Part shown: positions 1 through 8,176 of the stretch, in pieces
Position numbering within the stretch: the first letter of the stretch is position 1
How the letters are laid out: each line of letters begins with the position of its first letter
Source: CAMEON01 sp045531965
GTDB taxonomy: Bacteria > Bacillota > Clostridia > Oscillospirales > CAG-272
Assembly: GCA_045531965.1 (NCBI GenBank)
Contig: JAZSFA010000017.1
Span: 1-64,000 of the forward strand
Direction of reading: 5' to 3'
Length of the DNA: 64,000 nucleotides
Notes under the pieces: generated by a model
Told to the model about the DNA's origin: nothing
What the model saw: only the letters and a program-made list of their open reading frames with translations
Databases searched by the model: none
Made by a program: the position numbers and the translations under genes

Positions 1-104
1 AAATGACCTCCTTTGCTGTTTTTATTTGTGCAGTTGGCAGCCGCACTTCTATTATACAGCAAAGGAGTTGTTATGTCATTATCAACTATGTAATTCTTAC
101 CGAA

Positions 105-127
105 CCACGCGTCTAACGCGTGGTTTT
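105..127 (+). terminator. Hairpin with short T run
   Basis: CCACGCG, a 5-base loop, then CGCGTGG and TTTT. It follows the six-codon frame at 73-93 and could end a short rightward transcript. The T run is short, so this is tentative. Confidence 0.4.
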
Positions 128-133
128 ACTATA

Positions 134-166
134 CAAAAAAATCCCCTGCCGATATTGGCAGGGGAT
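134..166 (-). terminator. Terminator of the 188-1885 gene
   Basis: On the minus strand ATCCCCTGCC, a 6-base loop and GGCAGGGGAT are followed by a run of T. It starts about 20 bases after the stop codon of the surface-protein gene, the standard layout of an intrinsic terminator. Confidence 0.8.
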
Positions 167-187
167 CTCTTTCAAAAGCAGGAAGGC

Positions 188-1885
188 TCAATCTTCCTTT
201 TTCTTCATAACAAAGACGGCAGCGGCAGCGGCAAAAATGACGGTAACAGAGCCGATCACAGAAGCGCAGCCCTTTTCATCAACGGAAGCGTCAGTCTCGT
301 TGCCTGCGGGAGCATTGGTGGTTGCATCGGTCTCTGCGGGAGCGTCGGTGGATGCGCCGTCGGGAATATCGGTAGGAGCTTCGGTCTCATCTACGGGAGC
401 CTCAGTATCTTCGACGGCAGAATCCCCATCATATATCTGATCCAGATAGATGTCGATGGGGTCGTTCTGATAGAACTTGATCCATGCGATATCAATAGTC
501 TGCTGTGCGGAAGACTCGGAGAAATAGAAAGGAACAAAACCGATATTGGTAACGAAGTGAGAGAGCCAAGAAGTTTCTGCGTTCATGTAGAAAATCACAG
601 TGTGCCACTCACCATCGGTGCCGATAAGCTCGGTATAAGCGTTATCAATATCATATTCGGTGTTGTAGACGTTACGGTAGATGATACCCATGTCCTCACA
701 CTCGGGGGAGCTTGTGCGGTACTTGACCACAACGTAGTCACCCTGACCGCCCAGGATGCGCTTGGGGTATTTCTTACTGTAAACGTAAACGTAATCGTCA
801 TTAGACAGGGAGGTGATGCGCATGAAACTGTCCTCTCCCTCGGTAATGTACTCCACGCCGGCGTTATCGCCTTCAAAGGTGTTGACAACAGCCTCATCGC
901 TCATGTCGATGTACTCCATCAGCTTGTAGTCGATATCCTCCTGGCTCATTCCGGGGAGCTCAACAGGCTTGATTTCCAGACCGTCAGGCTTGCCGGTGAA
1001 AGCAATGCGAGCAAAATACTGGTTCTGCTTGCTGGAATACTGACCGCCAATACCGTGGCAGAAAGCAAGCTGCCAGGTTTCGTTGGTAGTAGTCGCCTGA
1101 CCGTTGACAGCCAGAATCCATGCATAATTGATCTCGTCCCCGTTCTCCACCAAGGTATCGGTCAGACCCAGCATGGACTGCAGATGGATACGAATCTCAT
1201 AAATCAACACCTGGTTCTCTTCATCGTAAGAGCCTACGAAATCCTCACCTGCTCTGGGGAGATAGTTACCTGCCCAGTTGAAGGTGATGGACTCGCCCTT
1301 TCGGTCGTCAACACTCTCGCCCTGCTTATCTACGCCACCGCTGTGAACGCCAAAGCCAAGCTCTCTGTAGCTGGAGTCATTGCCGGAAGCGGCCACATCA
1401 GCAAAGCCCACCTGCAGACAGTTGACGGCATACAGATACACGTCACCGCCCAACTCATCAGGGTTACAAGTGTAACCGTTAATCATCTTGATTTCAAAAG
1501 CGATATACATATATTCGCCGTCCCATCCCCAATAGGCATCAAAGAAATCCTGCTGGGTGGAATCATAGAACTCACGGAATTCTTCCTCAGTAGTGCCGGA
1601 AACATCATCGCCCACGGGAGCCATCCATGAAAGATAGTTCTCATAAAGCTCAAAGGGCATATATTCTGTCTTGCCGATAGCACCGTCGATCTCTGGCTTG
1701 ATGTGCAGGAAGGGGACTTCCCAGGCGATCTCACGCTCACCTGCCTCGCCGGCAAGGATCTCGTCGATGTTCTCGGCGTTTTCCACCCAGTAACCAGCCT
1801 CCTGCATAACTTCTGCAGAGGCAACAACGGTACCGATCACAAGAATGGCTGTGATACACAATACCAAAGCTAACAATTTTTTCAT
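188..1885 (-). CDS. Secreted CBM9-like protein with C-terminal GCxSV anchor
   Basis: Predicted cell-surface protein of 565 residues. I chose the ATG at 1885 because GGAGAGA lies just upstream and the signal peptide (MKKLLALVLC, cleavage after about residue 24, VASA) begins there. Residues about 30-290 look like a CBM9/DOMON-like sugar-binding beta-sandwich, with FFDAYWGWDGEYMYIAFE typical of such folds. Residues about 310-480 carry the second beta-sandwich seen in many neighbours (YVVVKYRT, then DGEWHTVIFYM). A Thr/Glu/Pro/Ala/Asp linker precedes GCASV (Cys about 540), a hydrophobic stretch and KKKED. No catalytic motif is seen, so binding or display is inferred. It is a clear paralogue of the gene at 21493-23130. 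Confidence 0.8.
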   Translation of the reverse strand: MKKLLALVLCITAILVIGTVVASAEVMQEAGYWVENAENIDEILAGEAGEREIAWEVPFLHIKPEIDGAIGKTEYMPFELYENYLSWMAPVGDDVSGTTEEEFREFYDSTQQDFFDAYWGWDGEYMYIAFEIKMINGYTCNPDELGGDVYLYAVNCLQVGFADVAASGNDSSYRELGFGVHSGGVDKQGESVDDRKGESITFNWAGNYLPRAGEDFVGSYDEENQVLIYEIRIHLQSMLGLTDTLVENGDEINYAWILAVNGQATTTNETWQLAFCHGIGGQYSSKQNQYFARIAFTGKPDGLEIKPVELPGMSQEDIDYKLMEYIDMSDEAVVNTFEGDNAGVEYITEGEDSFMRITSLSNDDYVYVYSKKYPKRILGGQGDYVVVKYRTSSPECEDMGIIYRNVYNTEYDIDNAYTELIGTDGEWHTVIFYMNAETSWLSHFVTNIGFVPFYFSESSAQQTIDIAWIKFYQNDPIDIYLDQIYDGDSAVEDTEAPVDETEAPTDIPDGASTDAPAETDATTNAPAGNETDASVDEKGCASVIGSVTVIFAAAAAVFVMKKKED

Positions 1886-1940
1886 TTTGATCTCTCCTTC
1901 ATGAAAGTATAGGTTGCTTTTCAGCAATACTATTATTAGT

Positions 1941-1968
1941 ATTATATCACAAAGTAAAAATTTGTCAA
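1941..1968 (-). promoter_or_regulatory. Sigma-A promoter of the 188-1885 gene
   Basis: TTGACA, a 16-base spacer and TATAAT on the minus strand, with TG one base before the -10 element (extended -10). It lies about 56 bases upstream of the start codon. Confidence 0.85.
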
Positions 1969-2011
1969 CGGTAAACCAAAAATTTATACAAATTGCACGA
2001 AAATTTATCGG

Positions 2012-4150
2012 TTATTTCAGGGAAACAGTTTTAAGATATACCACATCCCCAACGCTTGCGGCGTCAAGAAAATCGAAGCGGATGGAATTGAGGTTGCCCG
2101 TCCACCAAGCGTAACCCGAAAGATCCACTTCAAGGGTGTGGAACTGACCGTCCTTGATCAGCTCCTTACGGACACAGCAATCGGCAGTCGCGTTTGTCAC
2201 GGAACCGGCGCAAATAAACAGATCACAGCGGGTGTCCTTTTCCTGAGTGGTTGTCGGGATCATGTATTCAATGACCAAAGTATCATACTTGGATGTAGCG
2301 AGTGTACCAAGAGAAGCAAAACTGACATTGACATTGGGATCCCCACCCTTAACGGTAAGCTTCAGCGCCTTTCGACCGCCGTCAAAAGACACATCAGCAT
2401 TGTGAGCGGGCGTAACAGCACCTTGAAAAGTAGCATCTGAAAAATCCAAAGTGCTACCCTTATCAACGGGAGTGTAAGAAGGATCACTGTCGGGTACTCG
2501 ACGTGTCTGATAATTCTCATGAAGGGTTTTATTGTCGGCAAAATCCTTGTTTTCCTTGAATATGCCGCGAATCTCTTCCACCGAACCCGTGGTCATGAGA
2601 TAACTGTATTCCAACGGCTCATAAGAAACGATCTGTTTCGTATTGACAGGTGCGACGTAATTGGTGGCACCCGAGTGTGAGTTCACGGAACCATCGTAGG
2701 CGTGACGCCCCGCCAAATAGGAGTCCGCATTAGGCACGTACAAACCAATGCCATAATTCACACCGCTATGAGTCCAGGCACACCAGGTCTCCCGGTTGCT
2801 TTCTTTAATGAGGAAGGTACAATCATCATAATATTTTCCGTCTCCCCAAAAGCCCAAATCATCACGGTAGGACAAAGTATCATCTGTCCAGCCTTTACTG
2901 CCATCGTACCAATTGAAACGATCAAAGCAACTCAGCGTATAGAAAGCGGGAAGCTCTTGGTGATAAAAAGGATGCTTCATACCCGAGAAATCCACAAAAC
3001 GGTTATCCACGCGGATGTGATCTTCAAATAAAGTATACGTGTTTTCCATATAGCTTGGCGTGATGCAGTTGTCTAACGACCAATCCATGGGCTGAGCTTT
3101 GACATATATTGAATAATCCTTAACCACGATGTCGATAATACGGCTGTGGTTCTGTTCCTTGTCCCCGCCTTGGACGGGATTATAGCGCCATTGAGATCCG
3201 TTGTAAACCCCCGCCTTGTAGTCGCCTTCGCTGATCGTACCATAGTAGGACTGCTGTACGAGGCGTCCTGTATCTGCCTGGTTGATCATATTGGATACAC
3301 CGTGAACCTTGTTTTTGTTCACCTTATCGCGGAGATAATTGATGCCGCCCCCCCAGCTGAGTCTGATTCCCAGCTTATACGTGCTGTTTTCGATATAGTA
3401 GGTATCCTCGTTGGTGTTGGTGTAAACAGGATAGTCATAGGTTTTTAAAAGGCAGAGGGCAAATTTGGCATCCTTTCCGTTGCAGGTCTCAAAGGTCATG
3501 CCTGTGATTTCCTTACCCTTAAGACTGTCGAGGTAGCTTGTGGTAACGCAAGAGAAGGTACGCTCTCCCGCTTCAAGGAAGAAAGTATCGGTCTTTTGCC
3601 TGCCGTTTTCGGTATAGGTCACCGTACCCTTGAGGGGCTGATCCGAGACGTAGCAGATGGAGAAGCGGTTGAAGTCCGCTCGGGTCACATCAGAGGTTTC
3701 AAACTCTACCATGAAGCCTTTGTTGATCACAAAATGGTGACCATCCGCCGATTTGTATCCCGTGGCTGTATAAACAAGCCCCTCATTTGCAGTGACGGAT
3801 GCTGTAGCCCCATCCTGTCTGATAGCTATCGCACGATCAAACTCAAGGCTTTCAGGGCTCGCCATCACGACCTCCATGGGTTTGTTGGGTTCATCGGGCG
3901 CGTCTGTTGCAGCCTCGGTATCAGTTTCCTGATCAGCGTCGGTCCCAGCCTCCGTGGGGGCTTCTGTCTCACCGACCGTATCGGCATCTGTGTCTGCCTC
4001 CGCGGTCGTCTCGGTTGTTGCTTCCGTCGGCGCGTCTGTCCCGACAAAAGTTTCTGTTCCTCCACCGCTTCCCGTGCATGCCGTGATCATGAGCAGTCCC
4101 GCCAACAGGACAGACAGAAGCGATATGACTTGACATCTTTTTTTATTCAT
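2012..4150 (-). CDS. Lipoprotein with two beta-sandwich domains, function unknown
   Basis: Predicted lipoprotein of 712 residues. The signal peptide ends in LMITAC, a good lipobox, so Cys25 would be acylated and the protein held outside the membrane. Residues about 30-85 are a Thr/Glu/Asp/Ala linker. Residues about 235-540 form a large domain (SWGGGINYLRD, then GRLVQQSYYG) that resembles carbohydrate-active beta-sandwich folds, but I do not recognise a named family or catalytic residues. Residues about 560-712 are the shared beta-sandwich (KYDTLVIEYMIP, DGQFHTLEVDLSG, NSIRFDF). AAAGGAA precedes the start. It is transcribed from its own promoter. Confidence 0.75.
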   Translation of the reverse strand: MNKKRCQVISLLSVLLAGLLMITACTGSGGGTETFVGTDAPTEATTETTAEADTDADTVGETEAPTEAGTDADQETDTEAATDAPDEPNKPMEVVMASPESLEFDRAIAIRQDGATASVTANEGLVYTATGYKSADGHHFVINKGFMVEFETSDVTRADFNRFSICYVSDQPLKGTVTYTENGRQKTDTFFLEAGERTFSCVTTSYLDSLKGKEITGMTFETCNGKDAKFALCLLKTYDYPVYTNTNEDTYYIENSTYKLGIRLSWGGGINYLRDKVNKNKVHGVSNMINQADTGRLVQQSYYGTISEGDYKAGVYNGSQWRYNPVQGGDKEQNHSRIIDIVVKDYSIYVKAQPMDWSLDNCITPSYMENTYTLFEDHIRVDNRFVDFSGMKHPFYHQELPAFYTLSCFDRFNWYDGSKGWTDDTLSYRDDLGFWGDGKYYDDCTFLIKESNRETWCAWTHSGVNYGIGLYVPNADSYLAGRHAYDGSVNSHSGATNYVAPVNTKQIVSYEPLEYSYLMTTGSVEEIRGIFKENKDFADNKTLHENYQTRRVPDSDPSYTPVDKGSTLDFSDATFQGAVTPAHNADVSFDGGRKALKLTVKGGDPNVNVSFASLGTLATSKYDTLVIEYMIPTTTQEKDTRCDLFICAGSVTNATADCCVRKELIKDGQFHTLEVDLSGYAWWTGNLNSIRFDFLDAASVGDVVYLKTVSLK

Positions 4151-4185
4151 GTGTGCTGATTCCTTTTCTGTTTTGATGATGATTT

Positions 4186-4214
4186 AGTATAGCATATTTA
4201 TTTTTATTTGTCAA
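4186..4214 (-). promoter_or_regulatory. Sigma-A promoter of the 2012-4150 lipoprotein
   Basis: TTGACA, 17 bases, TATACT on the minus strand with an extended -10 (TGC before TATACT), 36 bases from the start codon. Confidence 0.85.
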
Positions 4215-4284
4215 CGAAACTTTCGAAAACCACAAAAACAACATCTGTATATGCTAAATATTTGTTAAAAATAGAGCAAAAGTC

Positions 4285-4313
4285 TTGACAAAACGGGGGT
4301 TTGCGTATATAAT
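4285..4313 (+). promoter_or_regulatory. Consensus sigma-A promoter of acpP
   Basis: TTGACA at 4285-4290 and TATAAT at 4308-4313 with a 17-base spacer, both hexamers perfect. It lies 31 bases before the acpP start and may also serve the rubrerythrin gene, since no terminator separates them. Confidence 0.9.
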
Positions 4314-4344
4314 CAAATCGTATATTATAAGGAGGATTTTACCT

Positions 4345-4566
4345 ATGGATATGAAGCAAAAGCTGGTGGAGATCGTTGCGGATTACCGCGAAATTTCTCC
4401 CGAAAACGTAAAAACAAACGTCCCCTTTACCGAGCTGGGTCTCGACTCTTTGGACGTAGCCGAGTTGGCTATGAAGATTGAAGACGAATTGGGTCTTTTC
4501 ATCGACCTCTCCCCCGAGCTGAATTCCATTGAAAAAATGGCAGCATATCTCGAATCCCTGCAATAA
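4345..4566 (+). CDS. acpP: Acyl carrier protein
   Basis: Small acidic carrier (73 residues) that bears the growing acyl chain in fatty-acid synthesis. The phosphopantetheine site is Ser35 in LGLDSLD. The start at 4345 is fixed by GGAGG at 4331-4335; the frame is open further upstream but without a ribosome-binding site. Length and the helix pattern (VAELAMKIEDELG) fit AcpP. It stands alone, away from any other fatty-acid gene in the window, so it could also serve a different acyl pathway. Confidence 0.93.
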   Translation: MDMKQKLVEIVADYREISPENVKTNVPFTELGLDSLDVAELAMKIEDELGLFIDLSPELNSIEKMAAYLESLQ

Positions 4567-4618
4567 GTAAGATACCGCTTATGCGGATCAAATAAATCAT
4601 TAAAAGGAGAACATTATC

Positions 4619-5278
4619 ATGGCAACTTATAAATGCAAGCTTTGTCAGAAGGTCTTTGAAGTTGTTGACGGCGAGACCCCCATTTGCCCCCTGTGCGGCG
4701 CACACATCGACAAACTGGAGCGTCTGCCCGATCCCGCGCCTAAGAATCCTTACGCCGGTACACAGACCGAGAAGAATTTGGAGGCTGCGTTTGCGGGCGA
4801 ATCTCAGGCAAGAAACAAGTACACCTACTTTGCGTCCGTCGCTAAGAAGGAAGGTTACGAGCAGATCGCAGCCCTCTTCCAGAAGACTGCCGACAACGAG
4901 AAGGAACACGCCAAGATGTGGTTCAAGGAGCTGAAGGGCATTGGTAACACCGCCGAGAATCTGCTCCACGCTGCCGAAGGCGAGAACTATGAGTGGACGG
5001 ATATGTACGCAGAATTTGCCAAGACCGCCGAGGAAGAAGGTTTCCACGATCTGGCTGCCAAGTTCCGTGCCGTCGCAGAGGTAGAACGTCACCACGAAGA
5101 GAGATACAGAGCCCTTCTTCACAACGTAGAGACCAAGACCGTCTTTGAAAAGAGCTCGGTTCAGGTTTGGGAATGCCGCAACTGCGGTCACATTGTCGTT
5201 GGTACAAAGGCTCCCGAAATCTGCCCCGTCTGCGCTCATCCTCAAAGCTATTTTGAAATCAACGCCAAGAATTATTGA
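4619..5278 (+). CDS. Rubrerythrin
   Basis: Cytoplasmic peroxide-reducing protein of anaerobes, 219 residues. It has three parts: an N-terminal rubredoxin-like CxxC pair (CKLC at 6-9, CPLC at about 23-26), a ferritin-like four-helix domain binding a diiron centre (the ESQARNKY and DNEKEHAKMW helices, then EVERHHEERY), and a C-terminal rubredoxin (CRNC and CPVC). AAAGGAGA lies upstream. It follows acpP by 52 bases and may share its promoter. The double rubredoxin arrangement is known in clostridial family members. Role in oxidative-stress defence is from the family. Confidence 0.93.
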   Translation: MATYKCKLCQKVFEVVDGETPICPLCGAHIDKLERLPDPAPKNPYAGTQTEKNLEAAFAGESQARNKYTYFASVAKKEGYEQIAALFQKTADNEKEHAKMWFKELKGIGNTAENLLHAAEGENYEWTDMYAEFAKTAEEEGFHDLAAKFRAVAEVERHHEERYRALLHNVETKTVFEKSSVQVWECRNCGHIVVGTKAPEICPVCAHPQSYFEINAKNY

Positions 5279-5333
5279 TGTTTTTTATGGGCGCGTCTTG
5301 AATTGATTTCCGTGTCCCAAAACTAAAAAAGAC

Positions 5334-5395
5334 AAAACGGTTGCCGAGGCTGACGAGTGGGATAGACCCTCGGCAGTTTCGGACACCGTTTTTTC
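5334..5395 (+). terminator. Terminator after rubrerythrin
   Basis: TGCCGAGG (5342-5349) pairs with CCTCGGCA (5368-5375), and flanking AAAACGG pairs with CCGTTTT, followed by more T. This separates the rubrerythrin unit from the secreted-protein operon that starts at 5415. Confidence 0.7.
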
Positions 5396-5414
5396 TTACA
5401 GAAAGGAAGATACG

Positions 5415-7106
5415 ATGAATACATCTGTAAAATTTACCGCCTTGTTCATGGCGTTGATCATGCTTGTGAGTATGATGGCTTGTAACGGCGGAAGCCAGAC
5501 CATCGATACGCAAGAAACCACCGCCCCTGCCACCGATGCGCCGACAGAGGCAATTACCGAAGCGCCCACGGAAACACCTACCGAGGTAAACACCGAGACA
5601 CCCACCGAAACACCGACAGAAGTGCCCACCGAAGCACCCACCGAAGCGGAAACCGATGCGCCGGATCCCGTAGAGCTAACCCATATCTCCTTCGATGAGC
5701 TTGCCAAGAAGGGGCTGGATATCACAGATTATTTTACCCGCCCCTCCCAAACGGTCAGTGATGCCGTACAGGACGGAGAACAGACCGTGTTGGCACTGAC
5801 ATCCAAAAAGGTGGTCAATACGACCGCCTCCGATCCTTACATCCATTTTAATTACGAAAAGCTCGTCAAGGATGTGGACGCATTGACCGTGGACACGCAG
5901 GAATATCCATACCTCGTGCTCCGCATTAAAGCGACCGATTTGTGGGGACACACCTTTAGTCTGTACGGTTATGACACCACCCGAGTGCAAGGAGCCGGCA
6001 TCATCGGCGAAAAGCAAGCACGTATAAAGGATACCGATGACTGGCAGTATATTTGGTTTGACCTGAAAGGTTCGGACAAATCCTTGGTTGCCTTCCGCTT
6101 TGACTATGTCAACGCTACCTTAAAGGAAGATACCGTCCACATCAGTGACCTGTATTTTCTTAAGACGGAAGAGGAGGTTTTAGCCATGGCCGGTAGCAAT
6201 ACATATCCCATCGTTGAACAGACTATGGACAACTACATCCTCAACATCATGTCCTTCAATGTGCAGACAGAAAATGGCACTTCCGTTCGTATGGACATCC
6301 GTGCTGATATGCTTCGCGACCTCATCGACGAATATATGCCCGATTCCATCGGTATGCAGGAGGTCACAGCCAAGTGGCGTGAGCTGATGGACAACTACGT
6401 TTTCAACGATAGCTATACGGGCGTGGGCGTGGCGAGAACCAACAATGCCGCCCTGGGTCTGGAGCAGAGCTGTATCTTCTACCGTTCCGACAAGTATGAT
6501 CTTCTGGACAGCGGCACCTTCTGGCTCTCCGATACCCCCGATGTGGTCGGATCGGCGTTTGAGACCAGTCAGTATCCCCGTATCTGCACCTATGTTCATT
6601 TGAAGGATAAGGTCACGGGCTTTGAGTATATCCATATGAATACGCACCTGGATCACCTGGGCGGCTCGGATGGACGCTCCCTTCGTTTGAAGCAAGAGAC
6701 CGTCATGCTGCAAAAATTAGCCACCCTGCCCAACGTAGCTACCGTGATTACGGGTGACTTTAATCAGCTGGCGTTCAATGGTGAGGGAAAAGCGTATGCC
6801 GTATATAAGCTCATGACGGGCGAGCGTGCCTTTAAAATGCCCGACGGCACGGAGATCACCATGAATCTGGCTGATAGCCGTATGCACGCCCCTGACAATA
6901 TGCCCGAAGGCTTTACGGCTACCATGACCACGTACCACGATGTCAACAGCAGTAAATATATGCCCTCCCGCTATCCCATCGATTACTGCTTCTACACCCC
7001 CGACAAATTGGAAGCGCTGTCCTACGCCATTCGCCTTTATGACAAGGACGGAACCTATCTTTCCGACCATCTGCCCGTGATCACCAGCTTTAAAGTCAAA
7101 ACATGA
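5415..7106 (+). CDS. Lipoprotein with endonuclease/exonuclease/phosphatase domain
   Basis: Predicted extracellular lipoprotein of 563 residues. The signal peptide ends in VSMMAC (lipobox with Met at -2 and -3, slightly atypical). A repetitive Thr/Glu/Pro linker fills residues about 28-85. Residues about 90-255 are the shared beta-sandwich (YPYLVLRIK, DWQYIWFDLKG). Residues about 275-560 are an EEP-fold hydrolase: NIMSFNVQ, the metal-binding Glu in GMQEV, NTHLDH, GDFNQL and the catalytic SDHLPV. Such enzymes cut phosphodiesters in DNA, phospholipids or sugar phosphates; the substrate cannot be told. Its stop overlaps the start of the next gene by four bases (ATGA), so the two are co-translated. 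Confidence 0.85.
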   Translation: MNTSVKFTALFMALIMLVSMMACNGGSQTIDTQETTAPATDAPTEAITEAPTETPTEVNTETPTETPTEVPTEAPTEAETDAPDPVELTHISFDELAKKGLDITDYFTRPSQTVSDAVQDGEQTVLALTSKKVVNTTASDPYIHFNYEKLVKDVDALTVDTQEYPYLVLRIKATDLWGHTFSLYGYDTTRVQGAGIIGEKQARIKDTDDWQYIWFDLKGSDKSLVAFRFDYVNATLKEDTVHISDLYFLKTEEEVLAMAGSNTYPIVEQTMDNYILNIMSFNVQTENGTSVRMDIRADMLRDLIDEYMPDSIGMQEVTAKWRELMDNYVFNDSYTGVGVARTNNAALGLEQSCIFYRSDKYDLLDSGTFWLSDTPDVVGSAFETSQYPRICTYVHLKDKVTGFEYIHMNTHLDHLGGSDGRSLRLKQETVMLQKLATLPNVATVITGDFNQLAFNGEGKAYAVYKLMTGERAFKMPDGTEITMNLADSRMHAPDNMPEGFTATMTTYHDVNSSKYMPSRYPIDYCFYTPDKLEALSYAIRLYDKDGTYLSDHLPVITSFKVKT

Positions 7107-8122
7107 AAAAACACGTGTTGTTGATCTTTGTTTGTCTATCGGTATTTGCCTGTGGATATCTGACGGTCAGTGCAAGTGAAGACGGTTCTATTGTCATCCC
7201 TTATGCAGAAACACCGCCCGTGATCGATGGTGTTGCCACAGATGGCGAGTATTCCGGAGAAGCGGTTATCATGAACCACCAAACCGCCGAAGCGTGGGTG
7301 GGAGATGTGAGCCGCGAGACTTCCACCGTGTGGAATTTTGCATGGGATGAAAAGGGGATTTACGTTTTTGCCACGGTCAAGGACAGTACCCCTTCTTACC
7401 GAGGGGAAAACACCAACTGGGTGGGTATCGACTGTGTGGAGATTGGTCTTAATCCCGGGTATATTCTAAACAAACCGGAGGATAAAGGCGTGTTTTTCTC
7501 CATGGGCGCTACTGCCGACGGGCGTGTGGTGGTCTACCGCCACAATTACGATGAAAAAATCGTATCCGATCAGGTGGTGGGTTGTGCAGCAGGGCATACC
7601 AAAGGTAGCCAAAGCTATACCGTAGAGGTCTGTATCCCTTGGTCGCTGATTTTCATTGAGGCTGATTGCACCAAGACAGATACCCATTTGAATGCTACCG
7701 GGCTGACGACCGGAGAGGGCATGATCATGGACATGGTGCTAGCAACCATTGACGCCGACGAAAACGATGCCATTCTGGCGGCATACAAGATTGAGGGAAC
7801 CGACTTCGTGACGGGAAAATACCTTCCCGCCTATCTGGCAGGCTCGAAAACCGCGGAAACCGCGGAAACCATGGGGTCTTCCGCCGATACAGAGCCCGCG
7901 ACCCAACCCGAGACTGCCACGAAAGCACCCTCTGATTTGATCATTGTGTCCCCGAAGGAAACCCAACCCACATCTGAAGAAAGCAGCAACACAGAAGAAT
8001 TATCTGAGAATCATGGGTCTCAGAATGGGTCTGTTGGCTGCCGGAGTGTTTTCGGCGGATCCCTGACGCTGTGTCTTCTGTTACTTCCCCTCTCTTACAT
8101 TTCAAAAAGAAAAAAGAAATAA
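7103..8122 (+). CDS. Secreted CBM9-like protein with C-terminal GCxSV anchor
   Basis: Surface protein of 339 residues. A Sec signal peptide ends near VSAS (residue about 24). Residues about 30-235 are a CBM9/DOMON-like domain (PPVIDGVATDGEYSG, then FAWDEKGIYVFATVKD), the family that binds sugars. A Thr/Glu/Pro/Ser linker leads to GCRSV (Cys about 313), a leucine-rich helix and KRKKK. The start overlaps the stop of the EEP lipoprotein, and the GH99-like gene follows after 54 bases, so the three probably form one operon. Sugar binding is inferred from the fold; no ligand residues can be assigned. Confidence 0.8.
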   Translation: MKKHVLLIFVCLSVFACGYLTVSASEDGSIVIPYAETPPVIDGVATDGEYSGEAVIMNHQTAEAWVGDVSRETSTVWNFAWDEKGIYVFATVKDSTPSYRGENTNWVGIDCVEIGLNPGYILNKPEDKGVFFSMGATADGRVVVYRHNYDEKIVSDQVVGCAAGHTKGSQSYTVEVCIPWSLIFIEADCTKTDTHLNATGLTTGEGMIMDMVLATIDADENDAILAAYKIEGTDFVTGKYLPAYLAGSKTAETAETMGSSADTEPATQPETATKAPSDLIIVSPKETQPTSEESSNTEELSENHGSQNGSVGCRSVFGGSLTLCLLLLPLSYISKRKKK

Positions 8123-8176
8123 ACCTCATGCTTTCAAAGATAGCCCCAAAGCGTTTTTGAAGAAAGGAGAATTACC

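Larger units (their letters stand above)
1..187. other. Left-edge intergenic region
   Basis: No gene of normal size is visible here. Positions 6-14 read AAAGGAGGT on the minus strand, a strong ribosome-binding site whose start codon would lie beyond the left edge, so a leftward gene probably begins just outside the window. On the plus strand, AAAGGAG at 61-67 precedes a six-codon frame (73-93), then a hairpin. The 11-bp sequences at 8-18 (CTCCTTTGCTG) and 57-67 are exact inverted repeats that contain both ribosome-binding sites. Confidence 0.45.
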
